Assembly: GCA_035551355.1 (NCBI GenBank)
Contig: DASZNF010000004.1
Span: 62,001 to 126,000 of the forward strand
Origin: DATATV01 sp035551355
GTDB taxonomy: Bacteria > Actinomycetota > Actinomycetes > Mycobacteriales > Pseudonocardiaceae
DNA length: 64,000 nt
Reading direction: 5' to 3'
The notes beneath the pieces were generated by a model. The model did no database searches. It was not told where the DNA came from and saw nothing but the letters and a program-made list of their open reading frames with translations. Shown in pieces: positions 55,612 to 63,679 of the stretch; position 1 is the stretch's first letter, and every line of letters begins with the position of its first letter. The translations under genes were made by a program, and so were the position numbers.

Positions 55612-57120
55612 TCATTTCGCGCGGTTGGTCCAGTTGAAGGTCAGTTCGACCGCCTGCCGCCAGTTCGCGTACTCGGTCTCGCGCAATCCGGCGTCCATTG
55701 TGGGCGACCACTGCGCGGCCCGGTGCCAGTTGCGCCGCAAGCCCTCCAGGTCCGGCCAGTAGCCCACCGCCAGGCCGGCCGCGTAGGCCGCGCCGAGCGA
55801 CACCGTCTCCACCACCATCGGCCGCACCACCGGCACGTTGAGCACGTCGGCGATGAACTGCATGAGCAGATTGTCCGCGGTCATGCCACCGTCCACTTTC
55901 AACGTGCTGGCCGCCAGTTCCGCGTCGGCGTTCATGGCGTCCACCACCTCGCGGGTCTGCCAGGCGGTGGCCTCCAGCACCGCACGGGCCAGATGCCCCT
56001 TGGTGATGTAGCCGGTCAGTCCGGCGATGATGCCGCGCGCCTCGCTGCGCCAGTGCGGCGCGAACAGCCCGGAGAACGCGGGCACGATGTAACAGCCGCC
56101 GTTGTCGGACACCGTGCGGGCCAGCGTCTCGATCTCCGGCGCGCTGCTGATCAGGCCCAGCCCATCGCGGAACCACTGCACCAGCGAACCGGTGATGGCG
56201 ATCGACCCCTCCAGCGCGTACACCGCGGGCTCCTCGCCGATCTTGAAGCCCACCGTGGTGAGCAGCCCGTGGCTGGAGTGCACCGGGGTGCGCCCGGTGT
56301 TCATCAGCAGGAAGCTGCCGGTGCCGTAGGTGCATTTCGCCTCGCCCGCGGCGAAACAGGTCTGGCCGAACAGCGCGGCGTGCTGATCGCCGAGCGCCGC
56401 GCCGATCCGGATGCCCGGCACCACCCGGGTGGTGCGCCCGTACATTTCGGTCGACGAACGGATCTGCGGCAGCATGCGCGCCGGAATGTCGAAGAAGGAC
56501 AGTAGTTTGTCGCTCCAGGACAACGAGTTCAGATCCATCAGCAGGGTGCGGCTGGCGTTGGTCACGTCGGTGACGTGCACCCCGCCGTCCACTCCGCCGG
56601 TGAGATTCCAGATCAGCCAGCTCTCCATGGTGCCCACCAGCACGTCGCCCCGCTCGGCCCGCTCGCGCAGACCCGGGGAGTGGTCAAGAGCCCAGCGGAT
56701 GCGCGGCGCGGAGAAGTAACCGGCCAGCGGCAGGCCGGTGCTGGCGTGGATGTCCTCCGCGCCCGGCCGCGCCGACAACTCGGCCACCAGCGCGTCGGTG
56801 CGGGTGTCCTGCCAGTTGATGGCCCGGCCGGCCGGCACCCCGGTGTGCCGGTCCCACAGCACGGTGGTCTCCCGCTGGTTGGCGATGCCCAGCGCGGCCA
56901 CCTGATCGGCGGTGATGCCGGCCTGGCGCAGCGCCTGCGGCACGATCCGCTCCACGTTGCGCCAGATCTCCGTGGCGTCGTGCTCCACCCAGCCCGGCTT
57001 CGGATAGTGCTGCTGGTGTTCGCGCTGCACCACCGAGGTGAGCATGCCGCGCTGGTCGAACAGGATGCACCGGGTGGAGGTGGTGCCCTGGTCGATGGAC
57101 ATCACGTAGTGCTGGACCAT
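55612..57120 (-). CDS. glpK: Glycerol kinase (copy 1)
   Basis: The 502-residue FGGY-family kinase phosphorylates glycerol to sn-glycerol 3-phosphate with ATP. The N-terminal phosphate-binding loop IDQGTTSTR, NQRETTVLWDR, the NWQDTRT substrate segment and GDQHAALFGQ are all present. Length is normal for the family. It lies 11 bases after an IclR-family gene and is presumably co-transcribed with it. A second full-length kinase is encoded 1.8 kb away on the other strand; the two are clearly homologous but differ throughout (for example YPKPGWVEHDATEIW here against LPQAGWVEHNPTEIW). Confidence 0.92.
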   Translation of the reverse strand: MVQHYVMSIDQGTTSTRCILFDQRGMLTSVVQREHQQHYPKPGWVEHDATEIWRNVERIVPQALRQAGITADQVAALGIANQRETTVLWDRHTGVPAGRAINWQDTRTDALVAELSARPGAEDIHASTGLPLAGYFSAPRIRWALDHSPGLRERAERGDVLVGTMESWLIWNLTGGVDGGVHVTDVTNASRTLLMDLNSLSWSDKLLSFFDIPARMLPQIRSSTEMYGRTTRVVPGIRIGAALGDQHAALFGQTCFAAGEAKCTYGTGSFLLMNTGRTPVHSSHGLLTTVGFKIGEEPAVYALEGSIAITGSLVQWFRDGLGLISSAPEIETLARTVSDNGGCYIVPAFSGLFAPHWRSEARGIIAGLTGYITKGHLARAVLEATAWQTREVVDAMNADAELAASTLKVDGGMTADNLLMQFIADVLNVPVVRPMVVETVSLGAAYAAGLAVGYWPDLEGLRRNWHRAAQWSPTMDAGLRETEYANWRQAVELTFNWTNRAK

Positions 57121-57131
57121 GGCGCTCCCAT

Positions 57132-57899
57132 CTATGACCGGCCCGCGCCCAGATCGCGCGAGACGGCGCGCGCGGCATCCCGCACGTAACCCACCAGAGT
57201 GGCCCTTGGCGCGCCGGCCGCGGTGCAGACTCGTTCCACCGCACCGAAAACCCCGATCGAGCCGACCACAAGGCCACCGTAGCCGCGGATGGGTGCGGCC
57301 ACCCCGGCCTGTCCGGGCACGTTCTCCTCGTTCTCCACCGCCCAGCCGTGCTCGCGCACCTCGGTCAGCGCGCCGGTCAGATCCTTGGCGGTGACGATGG
57401 TGCGCCGGGTGAACCCGGTCAGCGGACCGCGGCGCACCTGCGCGACCAGCTCGGTGTCGTAGGCCAGCAGCACCTTGCCCAGCGCGGTGGCGTGCAGCGG
57501 CAGCAGCGCGCCCACGTCCATGGTCTGCAGCGTGTCGTCCGGCCGGAACACGTGGTGCACCACCAGGACCTGGCCGTCCAGCGGGGAGCCGATGCGCACC
57601 GCCTCGCCGCTGCGCGCGGCCAGCGCGTCGGCCCAGTTGATTGCCCGGGACCGAAGTTCGTTCACGTCCAGGTAGCTGGTTCCCAGATGCAGCAACGCCG
57701 CCCCCAGCTGATACTTGCCGGTGGCGTCGTCCTGTTCGACGAAGCCGACCCCCTGCAGGGTGCGCAGGATGCCGTGTGCGGTGCCCTTGGCCAACTCAAG
57801 AGAGCTGGCGATCTCGCCAACGCCCAGCCGTCCCGACCCGCGGGCCAGCAGCCGCAGGATCGCGGCGGCGCGTTCGATGGACTGGACCGGACCGGGCAC
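57132..57899 (-). CDS. IclR-family regulator of the glycerol genes (GylR-like)
   Basis: The 255-residue protein has an IclR helix-turn-helix at about residues 8-70 (VGEIASSLELAKGTAHGIL) and an effector domain with LHATALGKVLLAYD and AAPIRGYGGLVVGSIGVFG. It sits between the two glycerol operons, as GylR does in Streptomyces glycerol loci, and probably represses both. The GTG start at 57899 lies 6 bases after a TAGGGT -10-like box, so the transcript may be leaderless. Two near-identical palindromes lie just upstream. Confidence 0.88.
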   Translation of the reverse strand: MPGPVQSIERAAAILRLLARGSGRLGVGEIASSLELAKGTAHGILRTLQGVGFVEQDDATGKYQLGAALLHLGTSYLDVNELRSRAINWADALAARSGEAVRIGSPLDGQVLVVHHVFRPDDTLQTMDVGALLPLHATALGKVLLAYDTELVAQVRRGPLTGFTRRTIVTAKDLTGALTEVREHGWAVENEENVPGQAGVAAPIRGYGGLVVGSIGVFGAVERVCTAAGAPRATLVGYVRDAARAVSRDLGAGRS

Positions 57900-57905
57900 G
57901 TCCGC

Positions 57906-57935
57906 ACCCTAACTCCCCCGTTCGACAATGTCGAA
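57906..57935 (-). promoter_or_regulatory. Possible promoter of the IclR-glycerol kinase operon
   Basis: TTCGAC, an 18-base spacer and TAGGGT on the minus strand end 6 bases before the GTG start. The -35-like hexamer lies inside the first palindrome, so a bound regulator would block it. Confidence 0.4.
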
Positions 57936-57936
57936 C
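57920..57936. promoter_or_regulatory. Operator candidate 1 of the glycerol locus
   Basis: GTTCGACA-A-TGTCGAAC is a perfect 8-bp palindrome with a single central base, in the divergent region between the IclR gene and glpF. It has the size of an IclR-family dimer site. Confidence 0.7.
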
Positions 57937-57947
57937 CCCGGCACGCC

Positions 57948-57964
57948 GTTCGACATTGTCGACC
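57948..57964. promoter_or_regulatory. Operator candidate 2 of the glycerol locus
   Basis: GTTCGACA-T-TGTCGACC repeats the first palindrome with one arm mismatch, 28 bases away centre to centre. The paired sites suggest cooperative binding by the neighbouring IclR-family protein. Confidence 0.65.
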
Positions 57965-57972
57965 AACGTTTG

Positions 57973-58001
57973 TTGACCGGCTTTTTTCCCGCTCTTAGCG
58001 T
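57973..58001 (+). promoter_or_regulatory. Predicted promoter of the glpF-glpK-glpD operon
   Basis: TTGACC, a 17-base spacer and TAGCGT (TAnnnT form) fit a sigma-70-type promoter. The -35 box starts 9 bases after the second palindrome and the -10 lies 36 bases before the glpF ATG. Confidence 0.55.
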
Positions 58002-58037
58002 CCCTGGCACAAGCTTGCGGCTCAAGGAGGAGTCAAG

Positions 58038-58865
58038 ATGGTGGAACGACTCAAGGAGCACGGGTTGCTCGGCGAAATGGCCGCCGAGTTCGCCGGCACG
58101 ATGATCCTCATCCTGTTCGGCTGCGGTGTGGTGGCCCAGGTGGTGGCCGGTGGCCTCGGTGGCCACGACAGCATCGCGTGGGCCTGGGGCATCGGCGTCA
58201 CGCTCGGCGTGTACGTGGCGTCCCGGGTCTCCGGCGCGCACCTCAACCCGGCGGTGACCGTGGCCCTGGCCGCGTTCAAGGGGTTCTCCTGGCGCAAGGT
58301 CGCCCCATATGCCCTGGCCCAGACCGCGGGCGCGTTCGTCGCCGCGCTGCTCGTGCGCTGGAACTACAGCGAGGTGCTGGCCAAGGTCGACCCCGGCCAC
58401 ACCCTCAAGACCCAGTACGTGTTCTCCACCCTGCCGGGTAACGGCTCGGCGCCGGTCAGCGACTGGGGTGCGCTGCGCGACCAGATCATCGGCACCGCGA
58501 TCCTGCTGTTTCTCATCGTGGCCATCACCGACCTGCGCAACACCGCCCCGGCGGCCAACCTCGCCCCGGTGGTGATCGGCCTGCTGATCGTCGGCATCGG
58601 CATGGCGTTCGGCACCGACGCCGGGTACGCCATCAACCCGGCCCGTGACTTCGGCCCCCGGTTGGCGGAGTTCATCACCGGTTTCCACGGCGCCTGGCAG
58701 GACCAATACGGACATCTCTACTTCTGGGTGCCCATCGTCGGCCCCATCATCGGCGGCCTGATCGGCGTCGCGCTCTACGAGCTGTTCGTCGGCCGGTTCC
58801 TGCCCACCACGCAGACCGAGCCCGGCCGGGTGCCGGAAGACCCCGCGAAGTTCGAGACCGTCTGA
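58038..58865 (+). CDS. glpF: Glycerol uptake facilitator (aquaglyceroporin)
   Basis: The 275-residue MIP-family channel has both pore motifs, HLNPAVT in the first half and INPARD in the second, the latter with the Asp after Arg that is typical of glycerol facilitators. About six membrane helices are visible. It has the strong ribosome site AAGGAGGAG. As first gene of the plus-strand operon it brings in glycerol for the kinase encoded 36 bases downstream. Confidence 0.93.
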   Translation: MVERLKEHGLLGEMAAEFAGTMILILFGCGVVAQVVAGGLGGHDSIAWAWGIGVTLGVYVASRVSGAHLNPAVTVALAAFKGFSWRKVAPYALAQTAGAFVAALLVRWNYSEVLAKVDPGHTLKTQYVFSTLPGNGSAPVSDWGALRDQIIGTAILLFLIVAITDLRNTAPAANLAPVVIGLLIVGIGMAFGTDAGYAINPARDFGPRLAEFITGFHGAWQDQYGHLYFWVPIVGPIIGGLIGVALYELFVGRFLPTTQTEPGRVPEDPAKFETV

Positions 58866-58901
58866 CCGCCCAGCGAGCTGCGATTCAAAGGAGAACTTCA
58901 G

Positions 58902-60428
58902 ATGGCTGACTTCGTCGGAGCGGTCGACCAGGGCACCACGAGCACCCGGTTCATGATCTTCGACCACGGTGGCAACGAGATCGCCCGCCACCAGCTCGAA
59001 CACGAGCAGATCCTGCCGCAAGCCGGCTGGGTCGAGCACAACCCGACCGAGATCTGGGAGCGCACCAGCGCGGTGATCCAGTCCGCGCTGACCAAGGCCA
59101 ACCTGCAAGCCGCCGACCTGGCCGCGGTGGGCATCACCAACCAGCGGGAGACCACCCTGGTGTGGAACCGCCGCACCGGGCGGCCCTACTTCAACGCCAT
59201 CGTGTGGCAGGACACCCGCACCGACCGGATCGCCGCCGCGCTGGACCGGGACGGCCGGGGCGATGTCATCCGGCGCAAGGCCGGACTGCCGCCGGCCACC
59301 TACTTCTCCGGCGGCAAACTCCAGTGGATCCTGGAGAACGTCGACGGGGTGCGGGCCGCCGCCGAGGCCGGCGACGCGGTGTTCGGCAACACCGACACCT
59401 GGCTGCTGTGGAACCTCACCGGCGGCACCGACGGCGGCGTGCACGTCACCGACCCGACCAACGCCAGCCGCACCATGCTGATGAACCTGGAAACGCTGGA
59501 CTGGGACGACGAACTGCTGTCCTTTTTCAACATCCCGCGCCAGATGCTGCCCGACATCAAGCCCTCCTCGAACCCGAAGCTCTACGGGGTGACCCGGGCC
59601 AACGGGCCGTTCGGCGGCGAGGTGGCGCTGGCCGGGGACCTTGGCGACCAGCAGGCGGCCACCGTCGGGCAGGTGTGCTTCACCCCGGGCACCGCCAAGA
59701 ACACCTACGGCACCGGCAACTTCCTGCTGCTCAACACCGGCGAGGAACTGGTCCGCTCGAACAACGGGCTGCTCACCACGGTGTGCTACCAGTTCGGCGA
59801 CGCCAAACCGGTGTACGCGCTGGAAGGGTCCATCGCGGTGACCGGTTCGGCCGTGCAGTGGCTGCGCGACCAGCTGGGCATCATCAGCGGCGCGGCGCAG
59901 AGCGAGGCGCTGGCCCGGCAGGTGGACGACAACGGCGGCATCTACTTCGTGCCCGCGTTCTCCGGTCTGTTCGCGCCCTACTGGCGTTCGGACGCGCGCG
60001 GCGCGATCGTCGGGTTGTCCCGGTTCAACACCAACGCCCACCTGGCCCGGGCCACCCTGGAGTCGATCTGCTACCAGACCCGGGACGTGGTCGAGGCCAT
60101 GGAGTCCGACTCCGGCGTGACGCTGGACGTGCTGCGGGTGGACGGCGGGGTCACCGCCAACGAGCTGTGCATGCAGTTGCAGGCCGACATCCTCGGCGTG
60201 CCGGTGTCCAAGCCGGTAGTGGCCGAGACCACCGCGCTTGGCGCGGCCTACGCGGCCGGGCTGGCCGTCGGGTTCTGGAAGAACACCGGCGAGCTGGAAA
60301 GCAACTGGAACGAGGACAAGCGCTGGTCCCCGGAGTGGAACGACGACCAGCGCACCAAGGGATACAAGGGCTGGAAGAAAGCCGTCGACCGCACCCTGGA
60401 CTGGGTCGATGTGGAGGGAACCGACTGA
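58902..60428 (+). CDS. glpK: Glycerol kinase (copy 2)
   Basis: The 508-residue kinase has VDQGTTSTR, NQRETTLVWNRRTG, WQDTRTDRI and GDLGDQQAAT, and ends near the usual length. The context between glpF and glpD makes it the dedicated catabolic kinase of this locus. The glpD start follows its stop by one base. Copy 1 lies across the divergent promoter. Confidence 0.95.
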   Translation: MADFVGAVDQGTTSTRFMIFDHGGNEIARHQLEHEQILPQAGWVEHNPTEIWERTSAVIQSALTKANLQAADLAAVGITNQRETTLVWNRRTGRPYFNAIVWQDTRTDRIAAALDRDGRGDVIRRKAGLPPATYFSGGKLQWILENVDGVRAAAEAGDAVFGNTDTWLLWNLTGGTDGGVHVTDPTNASRTMLMNLETLDWDDELLSFFNIPRQMLPDIKPSSNPKLYGVTRANGPFGGEVALAGDLGDQQAATVGQVCFTPGTAKNTYGTGNFLLLNTGEELVRSNNGLLTTVCYQFGDAKPVYALEGSIAVTGSAVQWLRDQLGIISGAAQSEALARQVDDNGGIYFVPAFSGLFAPYWRSDARGAIVGLSRFNTNAHLARATLESICYQTRDVVEAMESDSGVTLDVLRVDGGVTANELCMQLQADILGVPVSKPVVAETTALGAAYAAGLAVGFWKNTGELESNWNEDKRWSPEWNDDQRTKGYKGWKKAVDRTLDWVDVEGTD

Positions 60429-60429
60429 C

Positions 60430-62127
60430 ATGACCACTACCCGTCTGGATCCCGAGTACCGCCGCGCCGCGCTGCGCCGGCTGGCCGAGGACGAGTTCGA
60501 CGTCCTGGTCATCGGCGGCGGTGTGGTGGGCGCCGGGGCCGCGCTGGACGCCGCGTCCCGCGGACTGTCGGTGGCCCTGGTGGAAGCCCGGGATCTGGCC
60601 GCGGGCACCTCCAGCCGGTCCAGCAAACTGATCCACGGTGGCCTGCGCTACCTGGAGCAGAAGGATTTCGCGCTGGTCCGGGAGGCGTTGAAGGAGCGGG
60701 GCCTGCTGCTCAACCGGCTGGCCCCGCACCTGGTCCGCCCGGTGCCCTTCCTGCTGCCGCTGACCCAGTGGTGGGAGCGGGCCTACATCGGCGCCGGCGT
60801 GCTGCTCTACGACACCATGGGCGGCGGCCGGTCGGTGCCGTGGCACCGGCAGCTGAGCAAGCGCCGCGCGCTGAAACTGGCTCCCTCGTTGAAATCCGAC
60901 GCGCTGGTCGGCGCGATCCAGTACTACGACGCGCAGGTCGACGACGCCCGGCACACCATGATGATCGCCCGCACCGCCGCCCAGCACGGCGCCGAGATCC
61001 TCACCCGGACCCGGGCGCTGGCCTTGTGCAAGGACGGCGGCCGGGTGACCGGCGCGGAGGTCGAGGACCTGCAGTCGGGGGAGCGGATCACCGTGCGGGC
61101 CCGGCAGGTCATCTCGGCCACCGGGGTGTGGACCGACGAGCTGTACGCCGCGGCCGGCGTCGACGCGCCGTTCCACGTGCGGGCCTCCAAGGGCGTGCAC
61201 ATCGTGGTGCCCCGGGAGCGGATCTCCCTGGACACCGCGATGATCCTGCGCACCGAGAAGAGCGTGCTGTTCGTGATTCCGTGGGGGCGGCACTGGATCA
61301 TCGGCACCACCGACACCGACTGGACGCTGGACAAGGCGCACCCGGCGGCCAGCAAGGCCGATGTGGACTACGTGCTCGACCACGTGAACGCGGTGCTGGA
61401 GCGGCCGATCACGCACGAGGACATCGAGGGCGTGTACGCCGGGCTGCGGCCGCTGCTGGCCGGGGCGTCGGCGCAGACCGCGAAGCTGTCCCGGGAGCAC
61501 GCGGTGGCCCAGCCCGCGCCCGGGCTGACGGTGATCGCGGGCGGGAAGTACACCACGTACCGGGTGATGGCCAAGGACGCGGTGGACGCGGCGGCTTCGG
61601 GGCTCGATGGGGGAGTGCCCGGATCGCGGACCGAGCGGCTGCCCATCTACGGCGCGGTGGGCTTCCGCGAGATGTGGGCCGACCGGGCCGCGGTGGCCAG
61701 GGCGCACGGGCTGACCGTGGCACAGACCGAACACCTGTTGCGCCGCTACGGTTCCGGGGTGCGCGAGCTGTTCGCGTTGCTGCGGACGCAGCCGGAACTG
61801 GCCCGGCCGCTGGCCGGGGCGCCGGAGTACCTGCGGGCCGAGGCGGTGTACGCGGCCTCCCACGAGGGCGCGCTGCACCTGGAGGACGTGCTCACCCGGC
61901 GCACCCGGATCTCCATCGAGCAGACCGACCGCGGGGTGGCCGCGGCTGAGGAGGTGGCCGGGCTGGTCGGCCCGGTGCTGGGCTGGGACGCCGCGCAGAC
62001 GGCTCGCGAGGTGGCGTTGTACCGGGCCCGGGTGGATGCCGAACGGGCGGCCCAGGAGGCGGCCGACGACCAGGCCGCCAACGCCAGCCGGCTGGCCGCA
62101 CCGGACCTTTTCGCCCTGCCGGCCTGA
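60430..62127 (+). CDS. glpD: FAD-dependent glycerol-3-phosphate dehydrogenase
   Basis: The 565-residue flavoprotein oxidizes sn-glycerol 3-phosphate to dihydroxyacetone phosphate and passes electrons to the respiratory quinone pool. The FAD motif is VIGGGVVGAGAALDAASRG near residue 27, followed by TSSRSSKLIHGGLRYLE; later GTTDTDW and GGKYTTYR are typical of GlpD. It closes the pathway uptake, phosphorylation, oxidation in one operon. Confidence 0.95.
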   Translation: MTTTRLDPEYRRAALRRLAEDEFDVLVIGGGVVGAGAALDAASRGLSVALVEARDLAAGTSSRSSKLIHGGLRYLEQKDFALVREALKERGLLLNRLAPHLVRPVPFLLPLTQWWERAYIGAGVLLYDTMGGGRSVPWHRQLSKRRALKLAPSLKSDALVGAIQYYDAQVDDARHTMMIARTAAQHGAEILTRTRALALCKDGGRVTGAEVEDLQSGERITVRARQVISATGVWTDELYAAAGVDAPFHVRASKGVHIVVPRERISLDTAMILRTEKSVLFVIPWGRHWIIGTTDTDWTLDKAHPAASKADVDYVLDHVNAVLERPITHEDIEGVYAGLRPLLAGASAQTAKLSREHAVAQPAPGLTVIAGGKYTTYRVMAKDAVDAAASGLDGGVPGSRTERLPIYGAVGFREMWADRAAVARAHGLTVAQTEHLLRRYGSGVRELFALLRTQPELARPLAGAPEYLRAEAVYAASHEGALHLEDVLTRRTRISIEQTDRGVAAAEEVAGLVGPVLGWDAAQTAREVALYRARVDAERAAQEAADDQAANASRLAAPDLFALPA

Positions 62128-62132
62128 GGTTT

Positions 62133-62177
62133 CCGGCGCGCTCCGTCCACTGTGTATGCGTGGGCGGAGCGCGCCGG
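62133..62177 (+). terminator. Strong hairpin after glpD
   Basis: CCGGCGCGCTCCG and CGGAGCGCGCCGG form a perfect 13-bp stem starting 5 bases after the glpD stop. CCAC and GTGG inside the loop can extend it. It is the strongest stem-loop I saw in the window and probably ends the glycerol operon, though it lacks a T-run. Confidence 0.65.
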
Positions 62178-62256
62178 GTCACAACCGGTCCCGGCGGATC
62201 ATCCTCGTTCCCGTGGCACTCGGCTACCGTGTGCGCGACGTGGAAAGGAGCGATGG

Positions 62257-62970
62257 GTGGATCTGAGCCGCAAACTGGCCGAGGCCAAGGACACCGTGCA
62301 CCGTCCCGACTTCCGCCGGGCGATCGTCGCCGGGATCGTGGCCCTGGCCGCGCCCGGCGTCTACTACTGGCTGGGCGGGATCGGCTCGGGCAATCGCGCC
62401 GGCTTGCGGATCGGCGCGTTCGCCGCGGTCGCGGCCTGCCTGGTGTTCGGCGTCGTCGCGGTGCGCAGCGCGGCCAACGAGACCGCCCGGATCACCCGGC
62501 CCCGGGGCGGACCCGCGGTCGCCGGAGTGCTGCGACTACTGGTCACCCTGGTCGGCTACGTGCTGGTCGCGGTCACCGTGCTCGGGTTGCTCGACGTGCC
62601 GCTGGACCGGTTGCTGCTGTCCGGCGCGATCACCGGCGTGGTGGTCGGCATCGCCGCCCAGCAGTCACTGGGCAACGCCTTCGCCGGGCTGGTGCTGCTG
62701 TTCTCCCGGCCGTTCGCGGTGGGGGACTACATCACGCTGCGCTCGGGCGCGCTGGGCGGGCAGTACGACGGGGAGGTCAGCGCCATCACCCTGATGTACA
62801 CCGTGGTGCAGACCCCGGAGGGCCCGATGTCCTTTCCCAACTCCGGCGTGCTGTCCTCGGCCACCGGCCCGCGGCCGCATCCGCGCCCCAAGTCGCCCGT
62901 TCCCCCGCAACTGCCCGAGCACCAGAAACCGGCCGAAGAGGACGAAGCGCCGCGGGGCACCATCGAGTAG
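62257..62970 (+). CDS. Small MscS-family mechanosensitive channel-like protein
   Basis: The 237-residue membrane protein has hydrophobic segments at about residues 25-45, 50-68 and 88-112, then the MscS pore and beta-domain signature GIAAQQSLGNAFAGLVLLFSRPFAVGD interrupted by nothing unusual. It stops soon after PNSGVLSS and ends in a proline-rich charged tail, so the large cytoplasmic vestibule of classical MscS is missing. The GTG at 62257 has AAAGGAG six bases upstream; the open frame extends further but without homology. Probably a pressure-release or small-solute channel. Confidence 0.75.
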   Translation: MDLSRKLAEAKDTVHRPDFRRAIVAGIVALAAPGVYYWLGGIGSGNRAGLRIGAFAAVAACLVFGVVAVRSAANETARITRPRGGPAVAGVLRLLVTLVGYVLVAVTVLGLLDVPLDRLLLSGAITGVVVGIAAQQSLGNAFAGLVLLFSRPFAVGDYITLRSGALGGQYDGEVSAITLMYTVVQTPEGPMSFPNSGVLSSATGPRPHPRPKSPVPPQLPEHQKPAEEDEAPRGTIE

Positions 62971-62989
62971 AAGTGGCGCTGGGGCGGGC

Positions 62990-63679
62990 TCAGCTGGCTT
63001 CGGCGGTGGGCGGCCCGTCCTGCGGCGGGCGCAGCCGCTCGATGGAGTCGGTCATGTGCTCCTCGATCAGCCGCAGCAGCTTCGCCTCGCTGCCGTTCAC
63101 GATCGCCTGCACCAGCTTGCGGTGCTCGTCGACCAGGTCCTCCGGCTCGGGGTACTTCGACTGCAGCGCGTTGAGACACATCCGGGTCTCCACCAGCAGC
63201 GTGTTGGCCATCCGCTCCAGCCGGGGGCTGCCCGAAGCGTGCACCAGCGCCTGGTGGAAGGCCTGGTCGGCGTCGCTCATGGCCAGCCGGTCGTGCTGGG
63301 CCGCGGCGTCCATCAACTCGTCAAGCGACTCGGTCAGCAGCAGCGTGGCCTCGTTGCGGTGTTCGGCCATGATCAGCCGGCAGGCGGCCCGCTCGATGGC
63401 CAGCCGGGCCAGATAGACGTCCTGCACATCGGTGTCGTCCAGGGAGATGACGAACAGCCCCCGGTGCGGTTCGCTGCGCAGTAGCCCCTCGGCCACCAGC
63501 CGCTGCATCGCCTCGCGCAGCGGCCCCCGGCTCACCCCGAGCCGGGTGGCCAGATCCGCCTCGCCCAGCTGGTCGCCGGGCGCGAAGGAGCCGTACATGA
63601 TCGCGGACCGGAGCTCATCGGCGATGATCTCCGGCGTCGATCGTCGGGTGACTGGAACCAGCTCACCGACCTGACTCAT
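62990..63679 (-). CDS. GntR-family regulator, FadR/FCD type
   Basis: The 229-residue protein has a GntR winged helix at about residues 12-75 (ADLATRLGVSRGPLREAMQRL) and an all-helical FCD ligand-binding domain with the metal-binding histidine pattern (D-x3-H in DADQAFHQALVHASGS and later a conserved HRKLVQAI histidine). The ATG at 63679 has a GGGAGGGA ribosome site and lies inside the 3' end of the upstream gene (17-base overlap), so the regulator is co-expressed with the enzyme encoded there and probably responds to a carboxylic acid. Confidence 0.88.
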   Translation of the reverse strand: MSQVGELVPVTRRSTPEIIADELRSAIMYGSFAPGDQLGEADLATRLGVSRGPLREAMQRLVAEGLLRSEPHRGLFVISLDDTDVQDVYLARLAIERAACRLIMAEHRNEATLLLTESLDELMDAAAQHDRLAMSDADQAFHQALVHASGSPRLERMANTLLVETRMCLNALQSKYPEPEDLVDEHRKLVQAIVNGSEAKLLRLIEEHMTDSIERLRPPQDGPPTAEAS

